A DNA stretch of 64,000 nucleotides from Sclerurus mexicanus (GCA_013396755.1 VWZF01005531.1:1346328-1410327); one strand, 5' to 3'; positions 28,001 to 43,000 are shown, counted from the stretch's first letter. Translations and numbers: made by a program. The notes: generated by a model from the sequence alone, not told the origin.

Positions 28001-31000
28001 TTGTTACCAAGTGTAAATTTTACTTTACACTTGTATATGTAAACATGTAAAAGGAGAAATATAAATAAAAAATATGTGAAAAATATAAAGCATATAAAAT
28101 GGATATGTAAAAATATAGAAAAGCATTAAAGTAATAAAATAATGCACCTTAATACATCTGAATTAACAGGCACACAACTTTTTCCCCTGTACACATGACA
28201 AAAAATCTCGACAGGGCAGGGCTGAGAAGTCCTATTTAGAATCTCATAGACATTTGAGATTCTATTGAAATGGGAATTAAAGGTTTGAACTGACTCTAGT
28301 ATTGACTGCAGATAAAACCATTTGGTGAACTAATATTTTTATGTGTCTTATTAAAGAAATTTTGACAGAATCAAAGCAAAGTGTCTTGAGTTTGACAGTA
28401 CAAGGGAACAACAGGTACACAAAGCTGATGCCTTTTCCTTTCCTCTCCAAGCTCTGACTTCAAATTCTTGCTGTGGTCCCAGATTAAAGATGTTTTCCAT
28501 GAGATTAGTACATAGACTCTCTGCACTGCCTCTGGTCACAAAACCATTCCTGGCTGTGCTTAGAAAATCTCCTTGAGGAAAGCCTTGCACTGAAAAAGCA
28601 CTGAACCCAGTTAATTTGTTAATTAAACCTACTGTTGAATGATATTTGCCAGTGGCATTTAATACAACCCATCAAGAGACAAAAGTATTGCACCTTCACA
28701 ACCCCAAGGCAGTTGAATTGCTGCTATTGACATTCTACACACAGAAAGCAAGACAGAGAGGAGAAGCAAGAAGAAGAGGTAGTGGTAAAGTCTGAATTAG
28801 CTCTGAAATGTTTTTACTAGCACTTTTGTGCTCAGGTGACAACTTTCCTATTCAAGGTGAACTCCAGATTAAATAACATTTTACTTTTGCTAGTGTTAAT
28901 CACAGATAATAGTTTTTTAATATGACTGAGCTCTCTGTATGTCTGCATTAATATTTAACTGCTGTATTTTTGCCAGATTGGTAGGAAAGTTTGCAAATAC
29001 CATGCTGTACCCGTGTCAGAGGTCTGTCTCACACTGCCGAGCTCAGGGTACCCAACATCTGAAGGTTCACAAGGTTATCTATACCATCCTCTTTTACCTT
29101 CCTCTGCTTGCTCCAGTAAGTGGTATTTTAATGCATCCCTTTCTTACTGGGATCAGAATACACACCAGCTCTGGTGCCTTGTACTGGCCCACAAGAGACA
29201 TCTGGGTTTGAGGCAGCAGTGGGTCTGCATGTGATATCCAGGCTTCTTTTTCACTCTACTTCCATGTTGTATTTAGCTTCTCAAGTTCTAAGGATGTATT
29301 AATTCCATCTATTTTATATGCTGTCAGTGGAGTGACTACAAAAGGCCAGTGAGGGAACACATCTCTCTTTGCCCTTCTTGCTCCAGTGCAGGGCAGTAGC
29401 TCTAACCTGGAGGCAGCCTTTCTCCCTTTCCAAGCCGCCCTCGACTTTCCCCACACTCTAGCCAGATGGTGTTGAGCACTAAAAGCATTTATTAATTGGG
29501 CTTTACACAGACAGCACCAGTTCTCTTCCCATGCAAATTGTTCTACACCCATCAGACAGTAACAAGGAGCCACCAAAACTCACTTTGCAATCTGCCCTCT
29601 AGCTCCCAGCCTTGAAGCTTCTACCTTGGCATGCTATTACCAGCCCTTGACCCGTCCAGCTGGTGGACCAACAAGCTTCAAGCAGGAAAAATGATTTGTA
29701 AATCTTCATTACAGCAATAATAAAATGCTGACATAGCTTAAAACTGTTCTTGCCTATGTTGCTCTGCTACCAGCACTACTGCCAGAATCATCATCATCAT
29801 CAGTATTATCATCTTTATTAGATGAGATAATCATAATTATCATTAGTGCTAATTTATTATGTTCCTCATCAGCTCTGTCATCAGTGTCATTCATCTAATC
29901 ATTACTCATAAGCATTTAACAAAGAAAAACAACTGTTAATCTGCAACATTTAAATCAGCACTGAGAGCGAAAGTGGAAAAATACACAAAACTCTCAGACC
30001 TCCCACAGCACTGCAACCACCAACATTTTGGAATAAGAATTGTTCTTCAGGAAATGTCTATATCCTTCTTCTACACAGCCAGCAGAGGAGTAGCAGGTTT
30101 TCACCAGGAAAGGTGGGCAATGATGATCTATCTGCTCACCCCTGTGCAACAGACCCTTGAGCAGAGGCACAGTCCTCCCTGACTAGGGAGAGACAACATT
30201 TCAGGACAGAAAAGAACAGTGAAGGTCAGGAGCATACCTGCACATTTAGCTCCACCCGACAACTGCAGTCTGCTGGAATGATCTTTTCCTCCCAATTATT
30301 TCATTACATGCCAGTGAACACCTCAGGCTCAGCATAATTCACAGTCAGCTTCATTTTGTTGTTTGAAAATGGGATATGCTGGGACACCACCCAAAGATGG
30401 ACATCAGTGTGGCAGTGATCTTTTACGGTCACAGAAACTCTTCCCTTAAGGGCAAGTCTACTATAAATCCTTGGATGACCCTCAAACACCTGCGGATGCA
30501 TTTGTTCAACAAGCCTCCAAGCCTGAACACTGGAGTTACCAGACCTATTTCACACATGCCACGGATGAAGGAAAACAACCCAGGGCATGTCATTTCAAAG
30601 CCAGATGCCTCAAACAGAAGTTCCCAGACTGTGAGCAGGGTCACTTCTGCAACACTTGCCCGGCAAGGAGCCACACCGACAAGCCTGCTAATGGCAGGAC
30701 TGACCCCACAGACAGCACAGGTCTCCTTGAGCCGCAGGGACACGCCTGGAAAGCCAGACGTCCTGGTTGGTGTCTCTGGCACAGCACTGGGCCACTGCAG
30801 CCAAACTCTTCCCTGACCCAATTGCACAGATGTCGGAGGAGCGGCAGACGCACTGGGCTGTGGTTTTTTATCTTCCTAATAGCAGATGGATACGCGAGCA
30901 ACCCTAACTATAAACTCCAGTGCAGGGAAGCGTTTCGCACTTGTCTCCCACTGGCACCCTGCAGCACAAGGGAGAAAGCAAATGGCAACAACCAGTGGCA

Positions 31001-34000
31001 CGGTGGTTTTGGCAACCTGAATGTGACTCCTCACCGCTGACATCTGCGTGACGGTCATCCACTCGGGAGGGATGTGGAAGTGAGCACCGGCCGAGTCTCC
31101 CAACAGCACGACCCCTCTGGAGCCTGAACCTAATTAATGCATTTCGTTAGTCACATGAGCAAGCTGAAACCCAGCATGGAGAGCAGCACTTGAAGAGGAA
31201 CAGCAGTGGCAGCTGATGGAGTCACAGGCTGACCAGCTACACCACGCTTTATGTGGCTTAAACAGTACGGATTTTCACTTCAACTGCAGCAAAAATTGTC
31301 GAGCAGGCATTTGCCATCAACCCTAGAGAAACAACTGGGGACTGGGCATGAAAAACAGGGAGATGTCTGGCTAACGAGAGGAAATCCTAGTTGTATTCAA
31401 ATTGTATGTTATTTGAGCAGAGGTTCTGCTGTGCAGCCAGTGTTTATTTTTACTATCCATAGAATATGCATTAAAAGGTACTTAAACATTTAGGGAAATC
31501 GGATTACTCAGAAAATTGCTCAAAGCTCCTTATAACAGAGCTGGGTGGTGGATGTGCTACTCATATGAGTATTTCTGCTAGAACAATCTGTCTGGTTTAT
31601 AATTAATGTCACTTAGCATTTTTAGATTGCCTTTCATCTAAAAATGTTGAGAAGTCTTGCCAGGCAATGGTTCATCCCCAGGATACTGATTTAAATGTAA
31701 GGTGAGGTGAGTGGCAACTGCAGTCAGGGCTGTTATTTGTGGGCTGTGTATCCACCTCGCAGTCAGGGACATCAGCTGATGCCATCACTTCACCTCTTTA
31801 AAGCCTTCTCCAGAAAAGGATCAGTGTATATTTATGGCAGCAAGTCAAACTGGGACAAATGCAGATGTTAATCTGCTCCCCTAAATCCCAAGGCCATTCC
31901 TCTGGGTTAGGCTTTAGGCATCACAGAAGATGCAGAGCTGACATCTCTGTGTGCTGCTGTCCCTGATTTTTGTATTCAACTTCGAACTGACTATCAGGAG
32001 ATTACCAGCAGCTGGTGTTTTTCATATTTCATCTTTGCTCTACCCTCAAGACTAAAAATCCCAATGATTTTGACATTTTGCCTTTCTCATGACGTTGTAA
32101 AGCTTGTTGTCCTTCCCTTGCATTGCCAATGACTGTGAAAACATTAAAATACTTATAAAATGAATACAAAAGGCACATTTTTTTTTTATTGACTGAAGAT
32201 TTACCTTTGCAGAATTTCTCCTCGTAGGGAATTCCATCTTTTGGATCCACGCCCTGTTGGAGAAGAGAAAGGGCAGATGATAGTATCTATCCAGCACCTG
32301 ATGAATGGCAGTGCAAAACAGAGGCTGAGAATTTAGTTCTTCTTGAATACTTGCCTGCAGGAAGCAGTGCATCATAATAACGATGCTTTCCACTATATTA
32401 TTTTAATAAGTATATGCACATTTAAATTAATTATAATAGCTATAATTTAAATAATCATAAGCATCAATAAACAAACTTCACTCATAACTGCTTCTCCTGT
32501 TTGCTTAGTTTTTAATAAATAGTTCTATTACTTGAAATATCAAAGGCAGTAAATAGAGAGGAGTAATCCAAATCAGCTAATAAACCAGAATAAAGAAAAA
32601 AGAAACATTTGCAGACTCATTCAAAAGGACGAAAAAAGAGAAGCAGAAATCAAGAAGGTGCAACTTCATTTACTTACCCATATGCCATTGCAGTTAGAGT
32701 CACTTTTTGCATCCCAGTTATCAGGACTAAAACAGTTACAAAAGGATAAAGAGAAAATAAAGTAAAATAAAGAGAAAATAAAGTAAAAGGGGCTTTTGAG
32801 GACTTTTTTTTTCACTAAGAAGTAATTAGAAATTCTTTTCTGCATGGAAGGGTGGGGTTTTTCCTCCTTTGAATCCAGGAGAGGCAATCTTTCCTAGCAA
32901 AATGCAATATTAATTTGAGGTTAATACTAGAAGTTGCTGAATGAAACGTATCCTTCAGTCTGTATATGCACTTAGCTGAAGTGAATGGGGTGTTGGAAAA
33001 GACAGACCCTTTTTCCTCTGTCCTTCTTAGTGTTCACTGAAATCCACCAAGCCACTCACTCCAAATTCAGTGCATGGTAAGGAAGATTTGCTCTAGCCCA
33101 TAACACAGTATTATTAGTATGATTAGTTCAGGCCTCTTTTACAGGAAAACTCCATCTATTCAGTCCCTGAATATCCATCCAGGATTCTGTAAGCCCATTT
33201 CTGCTAGTGCAGGTGTGCTGCCCAGGCTGATGGCACATGATTCTTCCAAGGCCATACCCTTAATCTCAGCTTCTCTGGTCACAAGCTGGTTAACACCTAC
33301 ACTATAAAACCAGTCCTGGTTAACAACTTCTCAGCAAACCCATGGTAGAGGAGAGCTCTGCATTTGAAAAGGTGAGATAGCAAAAGCAAGGGAGCAAGGT
33401 CACACTGACAGGACTGGCTGTGTTCTCTGTTCCAGGTGTGGATGGAAGCCCATGCTCAGGCAGCTGGAAGGTGTTCAGCCAGAAGGTATTCACTTAGAAG
33501 GGCACAGGTTTAGTTCTACATTTCCACCATACCACAAGGATGGGATGCTGGAGATCAGCAGCCAGCCACGAGCACCACTGTTTTGCACACCCACCCTGCT
33601 GCTCTCTAAAATAGGCACAGCCTGCATTATGCCAAGTGGGATAAGGCTTGTAAACAGCATGGTTTCCCTCCCGTCCTTTGGGCTGTCCAATTTTGGCTGC
33701 AGACACTTCAGAGAAAGGAAAGAAACCTGTGCACTGCCCCTGCGAATGTCCCTGATCTCAGTCATCCCCTCTTTTCTCCATCACAGTGAAATCAAGCAAT
33801 AAGCAATGATGTGCTGTCTTAGAGTATGGCCAAAATAAAATTGGGAGCTCATTCTTCAAGAAGCCACAATTATCAGGAAGCCTTTAAAATAATTAAAAGC
33901 TTTACCGTCTGCCAGGGTACACGGTGGTGTTTTTGTCATTGCAGTCTCTGCCTCGCCAGTGATAGCCCCTCAATGTCTAAAAGGCCAGGAGAAGCACACA

Positions 34001-37000
34001 GATAGGATAGTCATTATTACTCTTGCACTTTTAATTTAAAATATCTAAAATGAGAATCTAACTCAAGGTGTAGGAATAAAACTCAGTAAACGGATTGTGT
34101 TCTAGAGTCCCTTTGCTAAGCTTTAATAAATGACACCTTACACGCTTTGGTGCAGAAATAAGACAAGTTGGCAATTTAATTTTTTTTTTTAATTTGACTT
34201 TGCTTCACCTCTTATTAATTCAGTAAACAAACCACTCAGCAGCAGAGCAATTTGCTTCTGCAGGGAGCACAGCTTTATGTCTGCATCTCCCCAGGTGGCA
34301 TAAATGAATGATTGCTTTTTCATCCAGGAAAAAGCCCCACATTTTACGATAAAAAACCTCTCCATTCACTTTATTCCTACACCTATTTTCATATGAAGAA
34401 AGTAGGAGGAATCCCATAGACATCCTCATTATCAAGGGATTACTGTACCAAAGGAAAGGCTTTGCTTACTGGGAAAGTACTAAATTTATCTCCATCAAAA
34501 TCTTCAAAAGGCAGTTTATTTCTTAAAACACTGTAAAAAACCAAAAACAACAAACAAAGTGTTAACATATGGAAGTGAACCTATTCAGAAAGTAAAAAAC
34601 ACAGTGAAGCATACATACTAGATAATAACTGGCATGTCATTCATTGATTCATATTCAGTTTTAACTCTGTGCTTGTACTTCAGCAAAGTGATCCTGTCTA
34701 AAACAGCAAATTTTGATTTCTTTCAATATCTGCTGACTGAGCTCTGGAGGTGAAGCTGATGGACTCCTGTATGGCTGCAATGTAAAACCTGCAGTTTTTG
34801 CAACAAACGAGGTCATCAAATCTGTGGTAAAAGTGACTATAATTTTTTTGGAAATAAATGCTACAGTCATCCCTCACAGACCTTGCAAACCTGCCAGATA
34901 CAAAATACTAATGGAACTTCTACCTGGGAATGGGTCTCATGCTGATAGAGATGAACTGCCTAATTACATTAACCTTTGAAAATCACATCTTTTTGTTTTC
35001 CACTGGGATTTTTCTTTCCGGCAACCCTGTAGGTTTTAGCAATACCCGAAACAGGTGTTAAAATGATGGTGTCAGCCCTGTGCCCCTCCCTTTTTAGCTT
35101 GGACATGTGCTAGCTTTCACATGGTGCTGCCCAAGCGTGGCATCTCTCTTTGGCTATGGGACACAGCTCACCTACATTGAGCAGCCTTTCATATTTACCC
35201 CAGCAGGCAGCACTCTTAGAATGATATGCCACTCAACCTTTCCTTGCAAAGTTTTCTTTCCAAGTTTTTCCAACCTTTGGGGCTCATAAGAGGTGTTGAA
35301 CCTCAGAGAGCAAATAGGTGCAATGGGAGTGGATTCCTCAAGCTGCACAAGCTTCAGGATAAGAAAAAATATAGAGGAGACTGGTGACATGTACTCATGG
35401 ATGTTGCTGTCGTCCCTATTGTGTCTGTAATCAATAATTCCCATGCACTGCTTGGGCTACTTCTTCTCTACAGTAAGGTTCAGTCGCAAGGAACTGGCAC
35501 AAGTCTAGACCACTAAAAAAAATCCAACTGACAAACATTTTTTCTTGTAGCTACAGAAAGAGGAAAATTATAAAACCAAAGCGAGTGAGAGAGTACAAGA
35601 GGCAGAGGTCAGAAGAGCTGAACAGATTTGATCCAACATATGGTATACACTTTGATTCCTGCTTCCACTGTCTGAACCCAAAGCGCTCAAACTCAGCTTA
35701 CGTGTCCTGACTAATATTTCAAAGGCACTTAAAAGATGTTTCATGTCAATCAGCCCATTCCAAATAAACTCCTGACATTTGCAGTTTCAATTAAAAAAGC
35801 AGAAATAGGTGAGTTAGGTGAATAGGTGCCAAGTTAGTCTTGGCAGTTGAATCAGTCAAATATACAGATGATAACACAGATTTATTCTTAGATTTGCTTG
35901 ACTCTGCCTTCAGTTCATTGGAGTGCATTGACAAATATGCTTTAGGAGTAATAGCCCAGCTCACGTCCTTGGCCTTCTCAGAATCTGACTCAAAGTCAGA
36001 ACTGTTTTTCCTGCCTGCCATCCACCTGATTTTCTTAAACACCTTGGGATTCTTCTCCACTTCACAACTGATATTCAATTCATGTTCCTCACAGAGTTAT
36101 GCAGGTGCTGGTGGCCTTCCTGTGCTGAGCCATGGGCACCACAACTGGGTGAACAAATGAAATGGAGAAGTCTCTTGGGCTCAGGAATTCTCAAGAGATA
36201 GGTGGATCCCTCTCGGAAATGTCACATCTGTGAGTCTGTCATATATTTGATCTCTGGGACATGCTAAAATTGAGCAAATATTTTAAGTACTGAAAAAAGC
36301 ACAGGGATCGCTCTGAGGAACCTTACTTGCCTGAACTCTGTGCAACCCCCCTTTATGCTACCTAGACAGTAGTTTTATGAAGGAAAGCAAAGTAAAGCCT
36401 GGGAATCTTTGTTAAATGAGGATGACTTTTGAAAGAAACAAATGTACCATAATCTGTTTGTGATTAAGGATTGAAATGTTATACATACTATTTAATCTTC
36501 TCACACAGGTTAGCCAGAAGAGGAAATGCACATATACTGGAAAACCCCATGAAGCTTTTCTGGAGAGGAACAAAAATAAAAGAAGATGGGTGCATTAGTT
36601 CCCAGAGCTGGTGTACCTTGGGATATGCAGTGTCAGTAAACGACAGAGCTAAACCATGTATTTTTTGCCTAGAAACATCTGAAAACTCCAGTGATGCCAT
36701 TAAGGATGCTACATGCCAGAAGATTTAGACAAACCAATTACTCCTTCTTTCAAAGATCTGTAAAACTAAAAAGGAAGTAAAAAGTTCCCATGAAAGTCTC
36801 CTCTCATGTATCAAAATTATTTTTTCATTCTTTGAAAAAAATACTGTTCTTATGTTTGACAAACATGATGGTATCTGACACAGTGTGAGAACACTGTGAG
36901 CCATGAGGATGGTTCCTACATGCTCAGGGAGGAGTGGATAAGCCAACAACGCCAAAAAGAGGAGAAATGGTAGGATCCAGAATGTGAATACAAAACCCTT

Positions 37001-40000
37001 GAATTTTTAATCAGATTTTTATCTGGAAATAACACAACTATATTTTATCTTGGCCAGACCTGGAAGCTGTAAAAGCTGTTGCTGGAAAAACTCTTTCAGC
37101 ATTAGTAGACCGTAGCCATGGTCCAATCCAGTTCGTGTTCCAAGTAGAGAGGAAGCTTCAGAAGCTGAAAGAAACCTTCCTAATGAGCAGAACCATTGCT
37201 CTGCATTGGCAATCAATCCCACAAACACAGCTCGTGCAGCTTCACTGTAAGTTCAGGTGGTCTTTAAACACTGAGAGTGCTCAAGTGGTCTATAAATACA
37301 GAGGGCTAGTGGTGCACAGCCTAATTAACTGTATTCACTAAGGCTACATTTAGCATGTAAATACGGAGCAGATGGGCATAATCATAACTTTATGCAAAGA
37401 AGGGTAATTATTTATATAGACATAGCACTTAAGAGCTCTGTCCTTGGACCAACTCCCTTGTGTTACATACTTTATGTACACAGAAAAAAAGAGTAAGATA
37501 GTCCCTGCCCTAACGACATTGCAACCCAAACTCAATGTAAAACAGAAGATAAAGGTTGGATCCAGCTCAGGAGAAGACAATGAAAGGTTAGTACTCACCA
37601 TGAGGAGCAGTAACCCCAGTGTATAAAGCTCTGAGTGACAAAGGAGAACCTTGAGGCAGCATTGTGGGGCAGGGAACCAGCGGGCCATGGTACATAGGGC
37701 ACTGCCCTCCAGCTCCAGGGAAGGTGTTTGCTTGGACAGGGAACAAGGGTGATGGAGATAAGGGTATCGTGCTGCCCGGAGCAGGGAGTCAGCCACAGCA
37801 ATGTGTCACAGCCAGGATCTCAGTGTGGAGAGGAGGGCTGGGGTAGTGAAGGTAGGGATAGTGCAGATAGAGCCCCTAGTACAGACTGTAGCCAGCATTT
37901 GCACTGGTGGCTGAAGTGACCAAGCAGCCCGAGGAAGATGAAAGAGAGCAGAACCTTTTTCAGCTACCACTGAAAAGAATCAGGAGGAGAGATCTGCAGT
38001 GGAGGTGCAGTGCACTTTCTGAAGGATGCAAAAGTGAAATCAAAGACAAAGAGGAAAGTTGGGGAGATGAGACAAGAAACCTGAAAGAAACCCACCAATT
38101 AATTCTCTTAAGCTCTGTCCAACACACTCAAATGACAAAGCTTGAGTCACACTGGCTTGCAGGTGAGGAGGTGCTGGTGGAGTGAAGGGAGAAACCAGAA
38201 AACAATCACAGAAGAAGAGAGAAATAGCCAAAAGCAGCCAGGGAGTGGGGCCTTTTCTTGACCTGAAAGACCAACCTCATCCCCCTGCTGTGACTTCAGT
38301 TGCCCTGTGCTCTTCCCCATCCCTCTGCACCTCATATTCAAGCCACTGGCTGCTCTGGGGCTAAGTCCTGCAGCATGGCAGGGACACAGACCTGCTTTTT
38401 GCTGTCTGTGTGTGCATACATGTGGACGGTCAGGTAGGCAGAGAGGAGCACAAGCAGAACGACAGCTATTCTCAAAAAGATTGGCAAACCCATGTATACC
38501 TTCCTGGAAAGAGGAAAGAAACCACTCTCCCCACCTCCTTTGTGCAGGACTAATCCTGCCTGCTGAAGCACTAGTGTCTGAAAGCTTTCCATCACATCAA
38601 GATTTGCAGTGTCTTCCTGTGCACTGTCAGCTTTTCACCTCAGCCTAAGTCATAGTACTCAAAGCCTTTGAAGTTAAAGCACCTGCAGTCCAAACCGCAC
38701 CAGAAAGACAAACCAGAGAGCTTGCAAGAAATAAATACATAAATAAAATTTTTTATTCTTCTCACAGGCTGCACTTAAAGCCTACCTTTTGCTGTAAGTA
38801 GAATAAAATATTTCCTGCCTTTTTCTCACCTAGTCATTTGAAAATTGTTGCTGACTAGATCTCTGATAGTTTCAAAGGAAGACTGTCCTGCAGCCCCAGA
38901 GACCACCTCACTTTGGTGGGAACGGTTGCCTGATGGTGACCTGGAAGTGGTGTGGGTGATGCTGAGGACCAGCTGTAGCAGGATTCTGGAGCACAGCAAC
39001 CTCTGGCTCCCCAGCCTATGCATCCCCACAGCAGGTGGGACACTGAGGTCTGAAGGTAATGCTTTGGCTCTGCATGGGGTTGTGCAGGAGAGCAGCTCAT
39101 CTGCTCCTTGAGGGTCTCATGGGCTACTCTCAAAAGGCATTAAGGAACACAAGTTTTAAAAAGAGAATCTTTGCATGAGCAGAGACAAGCTGTGATTGCA
39201 GTATGAGTTTTTGAGAGAAGATGGACTACTTGCCCCTGCCTAACATGAGTGGGTGAGCAGGAGCTGGAAATTCCCTTTGGGCTCCCTCCACGGCTTCCCA
39301 CTTCTCCTGTTGCCAGGCTGTGATGTGGAGGGGACCTCATAGTTATGACAGGGTTGTATGCATGGTGCCTGCTCTCATTAAATGCTTCAGCCACAGCTCC
39401 ATTCACCATTCCTTCACCACGATTCCTCGAAGATGCCCCACAGTATCTTCTCTACCCACAAGAGAAGTTAGTGCTAGAGACATTACACAGTGATTGATAA
39501 CACTAATATTTTATTCATTGCCTGTTAACATTCCCTAATGACATTTCAGTAATTATTTTAATTGGTTTTACTAAAAAGAATAACAATGAGCCCTTAATGC
39601 TTGTTGGTGTTTGGTTTAAGCCAGTCACTTACAGATGGCTCACTTCTTTTAATGAATGGAGGCATTTATTAGAATTTTCTGGGGTTGTAGCCACTCTCAT
39701 TGCATATTTACATCTGGCAAATATCTTTTCTTTTTCCCAAACTCATAATGGTCCTAAGAAACTCCAAGTAAATATGAGATCCTGGGATCCAGACAGACGT
39801 TCCATTCTCATTACCAACAACCATAATCACATCTCTTTCTTTTATGCACAGTCACACACAACTGCCAAGCCAAGATGGGGACAACTAACTTGCATGAACT
39901 TCTTCAGAAGGCTTTCTCCAAACATGCAATGGGGCAAAAGCAAACAAAATAGCAGATATGGGAAGAATGAACAGATATAATTTGGTGGTTTGGTCTAGCA

Positions 40001-43000
40001 TGAGCCAGAGCATAAAAGAAGCTAGTGAATGTTTTTGTCCCTCCATCAATGAGGATGCAGTGATGTCCTACTACAGATTGGATTTTTCTGGATTCTTACC
40101 CACACGTTCAGCCAGGTGATCCTCTCCCCAAGCAGTGAGAGCACCTCAGCTCTCACTGGCATATGTATCTGCCTGTGCAGGTGAACAGACCATGGTATGG
40201 CAGCATTCAGACTGGGCAGGTGATTTTCTTATTGTTGCATTACACGCTGTTGCTCTGGGATACATGACTTATTCAAGCATGATCCATACTCTACTCTCTG
40301 CTAGAGATTCTCCTTTGTGTTTCTCACTATATCATTTTTCTGGATCTGAAAATAACTTTAATCTGGGTGAATGGGAAGTTGGGAGATACAGTAATGCCTC
40401 TACAAATGTGGTTATTCTTAATTCTCCAGGCTCAAAATAAGTTTCAGCCAGGGTCACTACAGGGAGCACACTAGGAATAACTGCAGGAGAGGCTCAAGCA
40501 GGCACGTGATACTTGCTTTAATTTGAGCTGACCTTGTGTTGTGCAGCTGTGGAGGTTTGTAAATACACTGACTGGGGAAACCCAGCTATGACTTTGCTGC
40601 TTCTAGTTGGGACACAGAGTGCTTGTCCTTCCCCCTGGTAAATGGGCAGCAAGGAGCAGGAAAGGGTCAAGGGGGTTGTGATGGAGATTGAGAGAGGTTA
40701 CAGCTTTGAGGATACGGGAGAGTAGAGGCAAAATAAGAGAGCCTATTGCACCCAAAGATTGATGCCAACCATGCCGCCCTACCCAGGAGAGCCTGAAAGG
40801 ACGTAGCAGGCACTGCCTGCAAAGGCCAGATGTGGCCATGCAAGGGATGCAGCCTGAGAGTCCAAGGGTACAAACATGGGAGAGGCAGCACAGGAGCCCT
40901 GTGTCCTGAGGGGCAGCACTCCTGTGCCTGCAGCTGCTCTCTGCCTACCAGAGAGGACCTGTTTGACTCAGAGCATCTCACTGCAGGTGTTAACACGAGG
41001 ACTTGCTCCAGGGAAAGGGGATTAGAAATTTAATGCAATTTGAGCAGAAATCTCAGGCTATCAGTAGCACAGCACTGAATAGGAAGGAAAATGAATAAGA
41101 TCCTGCTGGTTGCTATTCTGTGGGAGCTGAGACCCGTCTCTCCAGTGTTTTTTTTATTTCCCTGGCTTGGTAATTTGGCAATTGCCCAAAGGTTAATTAG
41201 GCACCTCAATTTTCACTTTTGTGAGTAGCATCACAGTAAGAATTCAGGAAGAAGCAATACCAATAATTTCTTCACAAACAGCTAAAACATTTGCTCTGCA
41301 TTAAGTGCCTGAAGACAATTGGAAGTAAACTCTATGGCTGAGCTCACCTAAGTGAACCCAGGAGAATAAAAGCTGCCCCTCCCTTCTCTGCTACCCTTTA
41401 GAGATCCTCTACAAATCTGAAAACTGTTGGAGGCAGAGAGAAATCCCAGTTTTCAAGTTTAACAGGCAAAGGCAGTCTTTCACAAATAAAGGAAAAATAC
41501 GCAGAATTTGCATTCAGGCCATTGCTTGAGTTTCAGACAGCCCTCAAATGCAGTCTCTGTGCTCCAAGGCAGTGGCTCAGTTCATGGGGCACCCACTTAC
41601 AGCTACAGGGACAAGGCGGGGATGATAAGAGACAAGGAAGAAGCACCAAACAAGGAGGGGCAATAGTAAACACTGCAAGAAGTTGAAGGAAGGGAGGACA
41701 CTTCTCTGGATGGAAAAACACAGGGCAAAGCTGCATGGGAAATTCCTGGGTTGGGCTAGTAAAAATAAAAACAAGCATCTCACTGTGATCTAAATTATGG
41801 TGCTCACAGATGAGATGCTCAGCTGCTTGCCTGCATTTTGGACATAAATTTATGTCTTGGATATGACTATAGATGGTTATCCCTACTCTATGAACAATCT
41901 GTGTTTTCATGGTGTTTTTTTTCCGCTGTCCCTGTACTTTCTATTTCTTCTCTATTCCTCCCTCTCCTTCTTCCCAGTGTCACCTGATAGGGCAGATCAT
42001 TTACCAGGTAGGAGTGAGTCAGCATTCAATTCAGGAGGATTCACAGTCATACAAAATAAACAAGGACTCACTCCTGATAAAATGCAAGTACAGTGTAAAA
42101 TGCCCTAATGCCATTGATTTCTTACCAGGTCCTTGGAAGTCTTCATAATTCTTCTTGCCTTTTTTATTGCAGTACTCAGTCCCACCTAGGGGAGCAAGAA
42201 CAAAATGAAAAACAACCAGATCAGCCTCACAGTACCCTACCAACTTTTCTTCCCATTTCCTACCTTTTTTTCCTATTTTAATATATCAGTCACAGCACAA
42301 AAGTGATGTATGAGTCCACAAACTCCTCATCAGTTACTTTTTATTGGACTAACAATCAATTATCCAGTCACCCTCTATGAAACTCCAGTTGCAGGAGTTC
42401 ATTTATTTTGCTCCAGGGCATCATTTATTTCCTAAGGAAAAGTCCAGATCAGCTGAAGAGCTGAAATTCATATCCTGACTGCACTGTGTGAGCTGCAGAG
42501 GACAGACTTCTCTACTGACTCCTCCTGAAGAACAAGTCATCCATTAGATGGCTAAAAGAGGGTTATGCACGTAATGTCAGTCTGACTTCCCGTGGAAGAG
42601 TACACATGAAACATTTGCTCTTGCATGGATAAGGGTTATACGCAGCTGAGGTTCACCCCAGAGGGGAACAGATGGTACGCAGCAAGGTACAAAGCAGGGA
42701 GTAGAGTTTGGGAAGAAAATCTCCTGCTTAGGATCTAGGAAGGTTAGCTTTTTATTCTGGAAATACCTGCCCTGGAGGGCAAGTTCTTGCTGACAGCGGC
42801 AAGGTAATTTTTCTGTTGGGTCCATGCCAACTCGTGTTGAAGAAGCATTTTGGGACACTTTCACAATGAGGATTCTTATACCTACATAGAAATGAAAAGT
42901 GGGAGAACCATTGCAAGAAAATACCTCGGAAAGGCATCATCAGGTTGGCCATCGTAAGGCCACAGGTTACAAAAGAGTCAACTACTAGTGATGCCCAAAT

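Larger units (their letters stand above)
23554..31034 (-). other. AOAH: AOAH intron 11 (largest complete intron)
   Basis: This is 7.5 kb. It contains a TA-rich run near 25.0 kb, an A/T-rich block at about 28.02-28.14 kb and an ATC/ATT-rich block at about 29.79-29.91 kb. No exon or transposon was recognised, although much of it is AT-rich and could hide old repeats. Confidence 0.82.

Noticed and set aside
30471..31040. Longest plus-strand open frame (189 codons)
   Set aside because: It lies in AOAH intron 11 and barely overlaps exon 11 on the opposite strand. It has no recognisable domain, no promoter signal, and frames are open on both strands here because of GC content.
35791..36160. Overlapping open frames on both strands
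   Set aside because: No domain, no splice context, and both strands are open over the same bases.
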